Shown here one piece after another: positions 37,162 to 49,400 of a stretch of DNA of 64,000 bases (position 1 is the stretch's first letter; the number at the start of each line of letters is the position of its first letter). The notes under the pieces were generated by a model that had not been told where the DNA came from, searched no databases, and saw only the letters and a list, made by a program, of their open reading frames with translations. Both the position numbers and the translations under genes were made by a program. The stretch covers positions 9,134,243 through 9,198,242 of the forward strand of contig OU744449.1 of the NCBI GenBank assembly GCA_916610825.1. The letters are read 5' to 3'. This DNA is from Haliclystus octoradiatus. Lineage: Eukaryota; Cnidaria; Staurozoa; Stauromedusae; Haliclystidae.

Positions 37162-37500
37162 ATGATAATTAAACTGAGATAATCAATTCATATAAGTATG
37201 GCATTATAGCCGAATCACCGTGATTAAGGTTAATTATGCTAAAGCTATGTATCGGTTAGATATTTTATATTGTAAGTATGCAGTTGTAATATATCATGCG
37301 ACATCTTGTGTGTGCTAATCTTAATAATGAATTTTGAAGTAATAATGTTGATGTAGTAATATTATTTGTTTTGTAGTAATAATCTTGATGTAATAATATG
37401 TTGAAGTAATATAACTTAAAGTAATAATCTTAATGTAATAATATCTTCCTCGGATGCAATCTTGATAGTATTGATTAAAAGTAATAAGATTGATGTCTAT

Positions 37501-38601
37501 TCACAAAACACTGATTGCATATAATTCGTAGTCTGCCAGTGCTGCTGGTCGTATTATAGCTCTGCCAGATCTTGTTCTTCGTTGGTTTGGTAATTCCGGT
37601 TCTTCTGCTTCTGTTACATCCTCCGTTGGATCTTCGTCGATATCGGTATCTATGTCATCCAGTTGTCCCCGTTTGTTGGATTTGTCTTGACGGACATGGC
37701 GCCGATTACGACGCAAAGGCTTTCTTGTCCCGATATCCACATCATAACTTCGTCTACCATTTGTATTAGTGATAACTCCTCGTCTCCACGTTGGTTTACC
37801 GTGACCTGGTGATTGCAGAACGGTAGCCGGTGTTCCTGTGACTAGTGGCTTCAGCTGTTTTGCACTTTTGTCGTAATATTGTTTTGACTGTTTCTGTTTC
37901 TTGACTTTTGCAGTTGTGGTAACCTTTTCGATCTCTTTACTTGTAATATTTACCCGTTTACCATTAGGGACCAAACCTCTTGCTTTTCTGCTTTGAAGTC
38001 GTTGCCTTGGGGTTAAACCTATACCTTCCGTCGGTGTATTTCTCCATTCAAGAAGTGCCATTGACGGGTCTTTTGACCGACGCATAATTTTCTTGATGAT
38101 TTTTACTGCCGATTCTGCCTTCCCGTTTGATTGTGGGTATTTTGGTGATGATTTTGTGTGTTTAATATCCAAATATTTTGTTGTTTTCTTGAATTCTCTT
38201 GATGTGAACTGGGTTCCCCCGTCCGTCTGTAGCACCTTTGGGATTCCATATCTAGCAAATGTCTCTTTTGCAGCTTCGATAGTTGCAGCTGATGTTTCAT
38301 TTGGTAGACGGGTTACTTCAATGTAGTCGCTGAAGTAGTCTACAGTGACGAGGTATGGCTTTCGCTTGAAATCCATTAGGTCCATACCCACCTTTTCGAA
38401 TGGCTTATTAGGTAAGGTGTGGCTCTGTAAAGGCTCCTTCACCTGACGTGGTTGATTCATTGTGCATGGTGAACAATTTTCAATAGCAGTTTGTAGCTCG
38501 TTAGTTAGACCTGGCCAGAATACTGTCTCTCTTGCTCGCCGTAAGGTGGCCGCCACGCCTAGATGGCTAGTATTTAGTTTTTGTAGCATCTCTTTTCTCA
38601 T
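37501..38601 (-). pseudogene. Gypsy integrase fragment
   Basis: 366-codon open segment with the integrase zinc-binding region (HLGVAATLRR...CSPC), the catalytic D (GMDLMDF), D (QTDGGTQF) and E (NGKAESAV), then a basic C-terminal tail. It is separated from the upstream RNase H part by a frameshift near 38685. Confidence 0.85.
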
Positions 38602-38615
38602 TGATTTAGGAATAA

Positions 38616-38981
38616 CTATCCGATTACCTTTGTATATAATATGTTTATCAACTGAAAGCTCATCTTTGAAACCCCAGAATACTCGAAGCTAGCAAGCTTA
38701 TTCTTGATTGACGGCCAACCAGTTTTTATAAGATTGGTTAAGTCCTGCATATGCTGATCTGCTAGTGTTGCTTCCTGGATTAATGTTGTTCTGTGATCCG
38801 TGATGCTGACGTACTCTCTTGGGTCTAAGCATGCTGTTTCAATGGAACAGATTTCTTCAAGGCTTTTGTGCTCTGATGGTGTGTCATCGATTGGTGCTCT
38901 AGACAGTAAATCAGCGGTGACTTGTTCTTCACCTTGCTTGTAACACACACACAGATTATATCGCTGTAGTGACAGCATCAT
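38616..38981 (-). pseudogene. Gypsy RNase H to integrase linker fragment
   Basis: Reads ADLLSRAP, the usual end of the RNase H region, and the spacer before the integrase. Frameshifts bound it at about 38990 and 38685. Confidence 0.7.
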
Positions 38982-39346
38982 ACGTTGCAGCCGTTTTGGG
39001 GCTGCAGCAGTGACTTATTTAGAATCGTCTCTAATGGTTTGTGGTCTGACAAAACTTTTTCATTTGGCAGACCGAAGACGTATTGATCAAATCGTGAACA
39101 GCCAAATACTATTGCCATACATTCTAGCTCGATTGGTGCGTAGTTTATTTCAGCTCCTGTCAAGGAACGTGACGCGTAGCAAATTGGCCTTCCTTCTTGC
39201 ATCAGTGTAGCACCAAGGCCAGAAGTACTTGCATCACATTGTAGTGTAACTTCCTTATTTATGTCATAATATTGTAATAGGCAGTCGTTGCCAATAAGAT
39301 CTTTCAGCCTGCTAAATGCAGATTTTTTCAGTTTTCCCAAATACAA
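38978..39346 (-). pseudogene. Gypsy RNase H fragment
   Basis: Contains QCDASTSGLGATLMQEG, the RNase H catalytic start, and ELECMAIVFGCSRFDQYVFG. It is joined to reverse transcriptase through a frameshift in an A-run near 39330. Confidence 0.82.
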
Positions 39347-40203
39347 AATTCAAATCAGCCCCCTTTTCAGTTAGCTTTCGTAGGGGTTCACTAACTGAAC
39401 TCAGGTTGGGGATAAATTTTCCCAGATATTTCACGTGTCCTAGAAATCTACGGACTGCTGCACTATCACCGGGTTCTGCAATGTCGGTGATAGCTCTTAC
39501 TTTTTCTGGATCCGGTCTAACACCGTCTGAGCTAATGCTATGGCCGATGTACTTTAATTCAGTCAAACGCAGTCGAAGTTTAGATGAATTTAATTTCAAT
39601 TTGTTTTTCTGTGCAGTTAATAACAGTTGGTGCAAGTTTTTTTCATGATCTGCTAAGGCTTCTGCTGCCGTATCACCGCAGCCATACACTAGAATATCAT
39701 CAGCAACAACTTGAATTCCTGTTAAGCCGTATAAGAGGTTACCTAGCCTTCTCTGGAATTCTTCTGGCGCCGAATTGATTCTCAATGGCATTCGTAGCCA
39801 ACGATATTTGCAGTCCGGTCCCCAGAATGTGGTCAGGAAGCTACTTTCTTCCGACAGTTTGACTTGCAGAAATCCGTCTTTGGCGTCTAGCAAAGAGAAA
39901 ATCTTTGCGTTGCTAAGTGACGGTAATACATCTTCAAGGGTCGGCATTTTGTGATGATTGCGCTTTATCGCTTTATTTAAATCTTTTGGGTCAATACATA
40001 CCCTGATTTTTCCACTTGGTTTTCGTACGGCCACCATCGATGATATCCAATCGGTTGGCTTGTTGACACGCTCGATTATGCCAAGTTGTTCTAGGTTGTG
40101 TAGTTGTTTGATGACGTCATCTTTGATGTGTAACGGTACCTTGCGTGGTTTATGTTGAACTGGCTGAATGCTTTCATCAGTTTGAATATGACTAGTATCC
40201 AGT
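39312..40203 (-). pseudogene. Gypsy reverse transcriptase fragment
   Basis: Shows VRKPSGKIRVCIDPKDLNKA, LLDAKDGFLQVKL and VADDILVYG (the YxDD box as VADD). The open frame (from 40037) extends upstream to about 40203, where the coding sequence is cut by unrelated DNA. Confidence 0.88.
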
Positions 40204-42375
40204 TAAACACCGAATGAGCATACAGTGTAAAGCGCATTACAATGGCTTGCTTGAGAAGTATACTATCAAGTTTGCATTAAATGTATAAAATTGACAAAAA
40301 CATCATTTAAACAGTTTGTGAATGAAATGAGCAAACAAAAATATATATTCTCGTCACCTATGTGACTTACTATCCATAAAGTAGAAGTTAAATACGAATC
40401 TGATTTGGTTCATGCCAATGAAATATTCAATAAATCAGTAATGCGGGTATCAGCGGCTTTTCCGGGGAGGGGATGACTCCTGGGGCACCCCCGGGATTTG
40501 CAAAACAACCTGTGCAAAAGTCATTTAACCCCCTGGGTGTATGGGAGTAATGACTTTCAATAATCCCTCTCCCCCCAGGGACAAATAGTACTTACAAAAG
40601 ATTCAACTAAAATACCCAGAGAATTACGCAATTGTACAAAACTGTTGTTATAACTTTATTAAAATATTAAAATTCCATACTTTGGAGATAGCCATATTCG
40701 AGTATTAAACATTACATGCAAAATCAAAAAGGGCAATAGAAAAGTTTTGAAGTTTTTCTAACAGCTTCGATGAGAAATACGAATAAAGAAACGAAACGCA
40801 TTCAGTTCATAATTGAAGACACTTTGGAAAAAGCCGCTGAACAGCATTACAAATCCAGTTGGTTATCTCCCGGAGTGATCTTCTGCTTTTGTAACACAGA
40901 GAAAATCCCCCTCCCTCAGATGCTCATGTTCTCTAGCAAATCTCAACCAATCCCCCTGGGTCCCTGTGAGTTCCTTTGATGTCACCCCCCGGGAAAGCCG
41001 CTGATACCTGCATAAGGAAGGATTAGGTACATACATTTCAATGATTTAAACTCTGTGACCCGTGCATTTGAGTTTTGAATTTAAAATGAGCTTTATTATC
41101 TCAATTACGAAACTTCTTATTTCGGTTGCATAATGTCTATATAGTGAGCAGTGAGCACACTGAGTTATCTTCTTTTTTGTGTGACACATTCCACAATAAC
41201 ATATCCAAGTCGAATTTCGGGCAATAATGAGACGAAATTAGTGAAAACCGCGCAATCTTGAAGGTATTACAGTGCTAAAGCTCCCAAAAAAATATGCTAA
41301 ATGCCTATCGTCAGGCAAAATTGACAAATACTGCCCCGGTCAGAAATTATTCGCAATTATTTCGCGATTTAGTAGTCTTCTAGTTAAATATGAATTTCGC
41401 GTTCCTGAATTTCTTACTTCTGCTGATCGTTGCCTATCTACGGACAGTCTCCTCTCTTGTGGGTGGTGTTTCTTGTTGTCGCTGCTGAGGCCTTTGTTTG
41501 CCTCCATATTTGTATTTCTGCTCAATGAACTCTTACGTTTCGAAGGCATGAAAGGCGATATAAAATTGCTAAGATTGTATCTGATTTTTCTCAACACATT
41601 TAAAGTAGATAATAGGATTTTACGATCATAATATCGCATACAGAATAAGGCAGTAAATCGTATCTGTGATTTCAAATTAACAGTACCAACCTGAGTACCG
41701 ACACTCCGACAGTGTGCAATCCAATTTCTTTAAACACCATCAACAACCCCTTGTCAACTTTTATGTATTGCACAACTTAAATAATGATTTCGTTGTTTGA
41801 AAATTAAATCAACACAGAACTCAAAGTGAAAGTTTTCTCAATTTAAGAGCTATAAAGAAACATCCGAGTTACATCTTCTATATAGTTATATCGATGAAGT
41901 AATTAAAATTATTCTCTTATTGTGATTCAATCAATCCATACCATATTTGAAATCTGATTAATTTTTTTATGACAAAAGTATTTTTAATCTTCTTTGTCTA
42001 AAGAAAACTGAAGTAGATTCTGGCGACGTTATTATCAGATCGCATTTCACTGCTATTTCCTCTTTTGAATAACAAAAGTGTTTTAATCTACTGCTAAAGA
42101 AAATTGACAGGCGATTACTTAATTAATAGGAGTCTTTTGTCATGCTAAGTGTAAGGAATGTCTGCTGACGAATACAATGCAACAAAGTTTGACCGGGAAA
42201 ATTTATTGGATGCTATATCGGCAGCAGAAGATACATTTTAATAATTTGAATAGCCTAAAACCATCCACAAAATTTGGCCTTTCTAATGATATATCATGCA
42301 TCATCTTCCGTGCAGTAACGATTGCGTGATAATGCGTCATTGAACACACAGACAGATTTAAGGGAAATTTTAAAG
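40204..42375. mobile_element. 2.2 kb insertion inside the gypsy element
   Basis: Unrelated sequence splits the gypsy frame between protease and reverse transcriptase; the coding sequence on each side lines up if it is removed. It holds the inverted-repeat element at 40446-41008 and a minus-strand frame (41340-41675) starting MPSKRKSSLSRN that I do not recognise. The ends (CTAGTATCC and AAAGTAG) are not clear inverted repeats, and only about 2 bp appear shared at the junctions, so the class is unresolved. Confidence 0.7.
40446..41008. mobile_element. GC-rich inverted-repeat element, 563 bp
   Basis: Ends are inverted copies of GGTATCAGCGGCTTTYCC with GGGG following, about 25-28 bp with a few mismatches. 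The interior near the ends is rich in C and G runs. Flanks (ATGCG and TGCAT) do not give an exact target duplication. Non-autonomous DNA transposon, class unknown. Confidence 0.65.
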
Positions 42376-43677
42376 TAGATATTCCCCTGGGAATTCATCA
42401 ATGCCATTGAAAACGTCTGCGTATTGTTTAACGATGACATCTTTGGTCGATTCCGCTGTTTGTGGTGTAGGTGTTGAAGGTGTGATAAGATTGACACTCT
42501 TTGCTACTGTAATTAAATCAAGTTGCATGCATGAATCAAGTGATAACAACGTAATTTTGCCTATGTCTACCACTTCAAATGTTATTGTTTCTGGAACAGA
42601 TTTCTGCACGATCACTGAACAACGGCCAATTGATGGTGTTTGACTACCGTTGAACATGGTCAATATTGTGGAACTTTTTGATAAAGGGGGTTGACCTATT
42701 TTAAAATAGTCTGATTTGCACAGAACATTTACAGCTGCGCCCGAATCAAGTTGGACGCTTAATTTCACCGGTTTTGCGTGCGCTGCTGTTGTGCACACAA
42801 GTAAATGAGCTGTCAGTTTGCGGTTAATTCTTGTTACGTTAATAACGTTCACGTCTTCTTCTGATAACTCGGTTTCATTTACGTTATGAACCATTTGACG
42901 GCGTGACCCTTTTTCTTTTTGTTGCCGACACATCTGTTGGAAGTGGTTCATGTTACCACAGTTATAACAATCCTTGCCGTATGCGGGACATTCACGGAAC
43001 TTGTGTGCTGTACCACAGTTACCGCATGGCTTTCTTTTGGTGTCTTTTGATGTACTTTCGTTGCGTTTATGTACAGTTTGTGTTTCTTTACGTTGTGTGC
43101 TGTATTTCTTTGATTTTACATAGTGTAATTCTTCAGTGATTTCTGTCATTTCTAACTTTGCGTCTTCTGCTCTCCGACACAATTTGATTGCTTTTTCTAG
43201 TGTTATATTTTCGGCCTCAAATAACTTCCGTCTAGTTCTGTCATCCTCAAGACCCATAGCGAGCGCTTGTAGCACCATATCATTTTTAAATGTATCAAAA
43301 GCACATCGCTGTGCTTGTTTTTGTAATGCTGTGATGTGTTCATCAATTGTGCGCTCTTCTTGACGCATTGTTAACAATTTGTTCCTAGCAACAAATAAAT
43401 TCACTCTAGGTGCACAAAATTGATCGAATTTTGCTATTATAATGTCATAATGAGTGCGGTTTTCAGTCTCAGCAAAGGTAAAATTTTCATAGATATCATT
43501 ACCTGCCTCGCCAATAACTCTCAATAACAATGCAAATCTTACTGCATTTGGGGCAGTGGTCTTCTCCACAGCTGCCAAAAATTGAGAAAACTGTCTTTTA
43601 AAGATTTTCCACTCCTCTGGTAACGAGGAACCGGTTAATGGTTTCGGGGATAAAAACTCTATCTCTCTCAGCGCCAT
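42370..43677 (-). pseudogene. Gypsy gag-protease fragment
   Basis: 435 codons. The capsid-like part (ALREIEFLSPKPL...EEWKIFKRQF) is followed by two zinc knuckles (CGNCGTAHKFREC and CYNCGNMNHFQQMC) and an aspartic protease (LDSGAAVNVL). The segment ends in a stop within the inserted DNA just after FPGEY. The first ATG spans the last base of the 5' LTR and the first two bases of the primer-binding site, so no leader separates them. Confidence 0.85.
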
Positions 43678-43784
43678 GTTTTGTAATTAAATGTAATATA
43701 ATGATAATATAATGATAACAAAGGTTCTGAGTCTACCCCGAGCGCATGGTACAAGAAGACGGCCTCTTGCCCGAGCCTCTTACA
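43677..43784 (-). repeat. Gypsy 5' LTR (minus strand)
   Basis: 108 bp, TG...CA ends in element orientation, followed by the TGGCGC primer-binding site. Confidence 0.88.
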
Positions 43785-44832
43785 GATGTCAGAGATGTCA
43801 GCCTCGAACAAAATCCACAAGGGTAAATTCATTGTCCATTCCAGGGATGACTATTGTATTTTGTAAAGTAGGCCTAAATAAAATCCATAATATTTTTCTA
43901 AGCAAAAATCTAAACCAATTATTATATTAGATTCAAACTTGTAGCATTGCGTTTCCCGTATTGCCCACGTTTTTTATGTCAACAGTGGGGCGGGCTTGCT
44001 TTGCTTTCTGATTTCGGTAAACCAGTTTTGATGTTATGTTATATTTAAATCAATTTGCAAGAGATATAAACAACGACAATTGGCTACGAAATATTACACT
44101 TTTGAGACACGAATTTTGAATTTCAATCTCGATAAATCAAAATTATATCAAATCAAAACTACAAATTATGCATGATTAAGAAAATGAAAAATAATTTATA
44201 TTGATTTATTGTTCAACGTTGAACAAAAACAAAATTTCCTGCAATATAGTGATAAGTCAACCTTCGATAATCTATTGCTAAAAATGATAGGATTTTTAGT
44301 TGGCACAATATCAGGTATAAGAGTTCCAAACATTTACTGCACGATTACAAAATGTGGAAATAATCGTAACATTTATCACTTCGGTCATGCTTTGTCCAAT
44401 GACTCACGTGTAGGGCAGTAAGGCGACCAGAGTAATTTGTGAACGCTATATTTGCTAATTTGCAGAGTCGTTTGGTAAATCTCTTCTGCACCTTCTGCAT
44501 GGTTATAATATCCTTGGTGTACTTTGGATTCCATACTGCAGTATCTGATTGACTGATCTGCCGTACATACTATATATGACAATAACAAACTAGACAGTCC
44601 CTTAGTCGTATTACCCCCTGTGCCAATAAGTATCGATAAAACAAAACAATCAACTAGAAAAATAATCTTGAAAGTCCTATCTGGTGGTAATATACAATTT
44701 AGAATTATGTTAATATATTTTATTAAGTGCAAACAAAATAACGTGTGCTTTGCAACAATTAAATTGAGAGAGAGAAAGAGTCAGTCATTCAACCCTTTTT
44801 CTTTTTTATTCATCGATCGTATTGAGTATAAA
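43785..44832. other. Upstream region of the second METTL27-like exon
   Basis: Contains GTGGGGCGGGCTTG (GC-box-like, about 43987), an 18 bp perfect palindrome TTGTTCAACGTTGAACAA (44209-44226) and a LINE remnant on the minus strand at about 44400-44560. No complete gene is seen. Confidence 0.5.
44400..44560 (-). pseudogene. LINE reverse transcriptase C-terminal remnant
   Basis: In the second minus-strand frame it reads DTAVWNPKYTKDIITMQ followed by KVQKRFTKRLCKL, the conserved post-RT segment of CR1-like LINEs. It is a short, isolated relic. Confidence 0.7.
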
Positions 44833-44982
44833 ATGGCGGAAAAGGCGACAGCTACACAATATCAAGCAGAAGTCAAATCAGGATTAGAAGAATATTTCAT
44901 TGAAAATGAAAACATTACATACAACTCGACTGCTAAAGAAGTCCAACAAATCTATGATAAATGGGCAACAACTTACGACCAG
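44833..44982 (+). CDS. METTL27-like first exon, second locus (partial)
   Basis: Fifty codons from ATG to a GTTTGT donor, phase 0, ending NSTAKEVQQIYDKWATTYDQ. This is the same signature and the same splice position as exon 1 of the gene at 20170 (EVREIYDKWASCYEE). The N-terminal 30 residues differ, so this is a diverged paralogue. I found no methyltransferase exon 2 or 3 downstream in the window. The rest may lie beyond it, or the gene may be truncated. Confidence 0.7.
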
Positions 44983-45165
44983 GTTTGTGTAATTTAATTT
45001 AAATTCTTCAAGTTTAACGTAGCGTGAGCATCACGCCAAATTGCGTTTGAGCAACATTACATACAACTCGACTGCAAAAGAAGTCCAACAAATCTATGAT
45101 AAATGGGCAACAACTTACGACCAGGTTTGTGCAATTTAATTTAAATTCTTCAAGTTTAATGTAGA
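44911..45165 (+). repeat. Tandem duplication of an exon 3' half, 142 bp period
   Basis: The 3' half of the exon at 44833, its splice donor and the start of the intron are repeated at 45053-45165 (for example GTCCAACAAATCTATGATAA in both). The second copy keeps the frame and donor but has no start codon. The few differences suggest a recent event. Confidence 0.88.
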
Positions 45166-46448
45166 CTTTTTTGAACTATATTACTAGGCTGGTGAAAATA
45201 ATGCGTTAACAATTTCAACCAGTTTCTCATTCTACTTTTAGGACAGAGTTATTATGCCGTGATGTTAGACCATTTCTCGCCTAGGCCTATTCAGCTACTT
45301 TCGAATTTTATCAATATTTCCAAGAAATATTTATATAATCCAGATAAATTCTAATATGACATAGGAATACATGTTTTAAATGTTATTGAGCCATATGAAA
45401 TAATTTATTAAGCCAAATGAATCTGTGCGATTGATTTCAACGTGTGCAATGACTGTTATATGTGCGATCAGCAGTAGGCCGCAATAGGTATTCACGCCTA
45501 TATCACTTATGATTGGGGAATTAATATTGTTACAAGTAATTGAGATATAATATAACTATTTTATATAGTAGTATTATATAGAGATACATTTTTATAGAGA
45601 TATAAGACCAGTTACAGCAGATTACCCAGATGTATCATGAATTAGCTCTTGTTGTGCTATACAGAAAAGTAAAAGAATTGACAGGCAAACATCGCTATAA
45701 AGCGAGAATTGACATGACTATCTTGCTCATATTTCCACAGGAAAACGTTTTAACTTGAAATTCTGGTTGTGTGAAAAATGTATCAGATAGCATAATTTTC
45801 ATTTAAACACACCCCATTTTGTAGATAATAAACACATTATACGGTGTCTAAATTAAAATTAGCAGTCACACATTCAACTCACAGTGGCAATTGAGCCTCG
45901 GTTATCAAAATATATACTGCGGGTCATTGCTCATCCCATTAATTGCACATTGATTTTGAATACCTACCTGTAACTGATGCATACCTATCCAACTGATGCA
46001 TGTATATTCGGAATTACTACGACGCTGGATATTGGATGCCGTCATTGATGGACAATTGGACATGGTCGAGGCAGATGTGGAGTCATGCCCTAAAAGTACG
46101 GAACATTACAAGGTCCCTCTAATGTATGGGTTGTTATTATATCAAAAAGAAACTCCAGTATATGTATAGAGGTATATATACAGAGTTCATATAAATTGAT
46201 ACACAGAGAAACGGAACAGAAAACAAAACTTTAAGTTCCAATCAATCTGAATATATTTTCTTATGATAAAACTAGTCTATGATTTAGTATTGGTAGTAAA
46301 GGTAAAAATGTTATCACATAATAACTTATCAAAACATGGACAACAATATAATTTATTATTATTTTATGCAGAAACAACATCTATATTCAAGACTTTTATT
46401 ATAAGAAAATAATATCGTTGCATTCTATCAATCACTATGCTCTTTATA
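45166..46448. other. Non-coding between METTL27-like exon and KDZ gene
   Basis: AT-rich DNA with no supported gene or repeat boundary. It may be the intron of the second METTL27-like gene. One TAGGCCTA octamer lies just upstream at about 45282. Confidence 0.5.
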
Positions 46449-49400
46449 CTATATATTTAAGTTCCCCTCATCATTATCCTCTTCGTCATCCTCCACATAC
46501 TCTATATCACTTTCTTGGTCTTCAGTTGCTACCTCAACGTCTCTAAGGTTATCTTCCGCTTGTATGTTATCCATACTTTCCACACACTCAATCTCAGCTG
46601 CGTCACCACTAGCATTCTCGCTCAAACACTCCCAACCCACATCCTGACACTCAGAAGCCATTGCACTGAGGGCTACACTAAGATCCACTGGTATTTTCGT
46701 AGCAGATGGAAATGTCATATTTCCTACATGCTCAGATAATGTATTACTCAACGAATTCATAGTAAGAAGGCACCGTTGTTGGTATTGGACGAGAAGTGGA
46801 CACTGATTTTCCCCGTCTTTCACGATGTTAAACTGAGACAGAAGAAATTCCGTCAGCTGCTTCATTTCTGTTTCTAGCATTTTCTTCTCTTCGGTGCATC
46901 TATTTTTCAAGTTTTGTTAGCTAGAAAGCTCTCTTCTCAGATTACTTGGTATATCTGACGACGAAGATGCCTGCTGCGTGGCGCCGTAAACCGCATGGCC
47001 AGAGTCTAGCAAATCTTTAATGTTAAACTCCGAGCGTATCTTCATCGCAAACATCTTCGCCTCACATACCTTCAACTTTCTCCTAATTTTGTCATTGACT
47101 TTATTCACTTGCTTTCTGAGTCGTTTGGCAACATCTTGACTTCCTGAAATGGAAAATAAAAACAGAAAAAATGCCTCTTCAAGTCCAAGTGCAGTAAATA
47201 ACCAATACTTACCAGACGGTAATTTAGATCTCAGTTTAACAAGAAAGTCTTTATCCAGCGCCAAGGAATGGCAACTTTCGAGAAAAGTTTCCTTATTTCT
47301 TTTACCGACACAGGCCAAAGCATTGATAAAATTCTCATCTGTTGAAGCCCATCTGATCGCGATTTTCTCATCTTCTTCTATCTGCAAAACAATTTTTTCC
47401 ATTCTAAATAATTAAGAAATGCAATTTAAAATTGAATTTACCAGGTAGTTGACAGGAGGAGAAAGGGAAGGAAGGGGAGGGAAGAAAATTGGAAAATAGC
47501 GAATGGTCCATACTGTAAATCCAACATAACAAAATTGCAAAGTAAATACAGTTGTGAGAATTACAGCGATTGCACTTACTTGTTAATTTTTTTAATGGCA
47601 GAAGACACGTTATTGGCATTCTCAAGAGAAACTGCGTCTCCAAGTGAGCTCCTAACAGATTTTATAACTCAATCAGATACAAAAGTAAAAATTTTGAAAA
47701 ACGAAAGAAAATAACAAACTATATAAACCTGGCAAAATCAACCTGAAGGATTTGAGTGACATACAATTCCTGCCATGGTAAAGACTCTGGTGTTTCGGGA
47801 CCTTTAATATAGAAATAGCATTAGCAAAACATGATTATGTATTGGCTAACAGAACAGATACATACGAATGGTAGAATTAAAGCAACCAAACCTCTAGCAT
47901 CATGTAATAGACTCTGATCTTGGTCCTCTTTTAACCAATTAGCAACGATATCTTCTGTGATTCCTTGTGCTATGTATGATTATTCACATAAATAAACATA
48001 AATTCACACAATTATTGCTACTGCTATGCCGTAATGTTATATTTTAAACTTCAAGATAGCCTTACTGAAACAAGCTAACCTACCTGAGTTAATGATTACT
48101 GAAAGTTGAGAAGAACTTGAAGACATACATGTTTCCATCCTCTTGTATCTTGAAAGAAACAATTTTCCTGTTGAAATAAGATTAATCAGCATCACATATC
48201 TATATGGATAATAATTTTGGATAATTATTAGAAGGATTTTCATTACCAAATGCTGCTGACTTTTTTTCGGCATAGTGATGCAAGGCATCATTCAGCATTG
48301 TTTCTCGATGTGCTGAAGTCATCTCTTTTGTGATGCTTGAGAATTCACGCAGGTATGACCACAGCCTTTCTGCCCCTTCCCCATCAGTCAGTCCAACTTG
48401 GGCGATCCTCCTAGGGCTGTACTTCATCTGTAATGGGATTTCAAGTTTCTTTAATACTCCAACGAAACGAATATCCCAGCATTGTACAGTACACACTCAC
48501 AGACTAGAAAAATCATAAATCAGTAGGTCTATTTACTAAAAAGGTACCCATAATTTATCATGTACCTGACAATCCAAATTATGACCATAAACATGAAATG
48601 CTGGAATGGCCAACGCTAGTTTGGAAAGAATATCTTTTTCTTTGCATTTCTACAACCATAGAAATATATTACCAACAAAAGCTTTTTACAATTTTACAAG
48701 GACAGAAATTAGAATAATGTCTAAATAACCAGTAGAGTTCACATCTGGCTACCTTCAAATGCTTTTGAAGCATACAGGCAACATCGTAGAGAAGTAATGG
48801 TTTCAAACCAGGTTTTACAGCAGCCTCCAGTGACAAGCTTCTCATTGTAAAAACAACATATCCAATTCTAATTTACAATTACAATAAAAAAAAAAAAAAA
48901 ATTAATTTAATTTATAGAAACGCAAGTTATAAAGACAAAAACTTCACAATAGACTGAGCATTAAAATGTACAAACCGTTCACCAAACATGCAGTTAAAAC
49001 ATTCATAAGGGAAGTTGTGACGACAAACAGAGCCAAGCAAACCCTTCTCATCTAATTTTTGCCATTTCCCTTTAGACAAAACACTTGATGCAGCCTCGCC
49101 TGCATGGAAATTATGACAACCCTGTAATCAAAAGAATGTTGATTAGAACATAAGATCCAATCATGCTCCTCCAAATAAAATGATAAGCAAGATATTATTG
49201 TTTCAAATTATAATGGAGATGTATCTTTACTGTATAACAGTGTACATATATTTACAGTAAAGATACATCTCCATTATGATCTGAAACAACAATACCCTAC
49301 TTAGCATTTCAGTTGGAACAGCAATACTGGATCATAAGCCCTTTCTCTCACTTTCATTGCAGATCCACCATTTGCTGTAAGCTTCGACCGTTCTTCCACA

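Larger units (their letters stand above)
37054..43784 (-). mobile_element. Ty3/gypsy element, inactive, with nested insertion
   Basis: LTRs of about 108 bp at 43677-43784 (5') and 37054-37161 (3'), near-identical, starting TGTAAGAGGCTCGGG (the 3' copy has A for the first T) and ending TTACAAAACA. The primer-binding site TGGCGCTGAGAGAG follows the 5' LTR directly. No matching target duplication is visible. The pol frame is broken by three frameshifts and by a 2.2 kb insertion between protease and reverse transcriptase. No clear polypurine tract is seen; degenerate GTAATAAT repeats fill 37300-37480. Confidence 0.9.

Noticed and set aside
41340-41675. Minus-strand frame with MPSKRKSSLSRN
   Set aside because: Possible captured exon, but it lies in a transposon insertion with no recognisable partner; not called as a gene.
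44209-44226. Perfect 18 bp palindrome as an operator
   Set aside because: TTGTTCAACGTTGAACAA is isolated in AT-rich DNA with no gene nearby that would need it; chance or a repeat relic is as likely.
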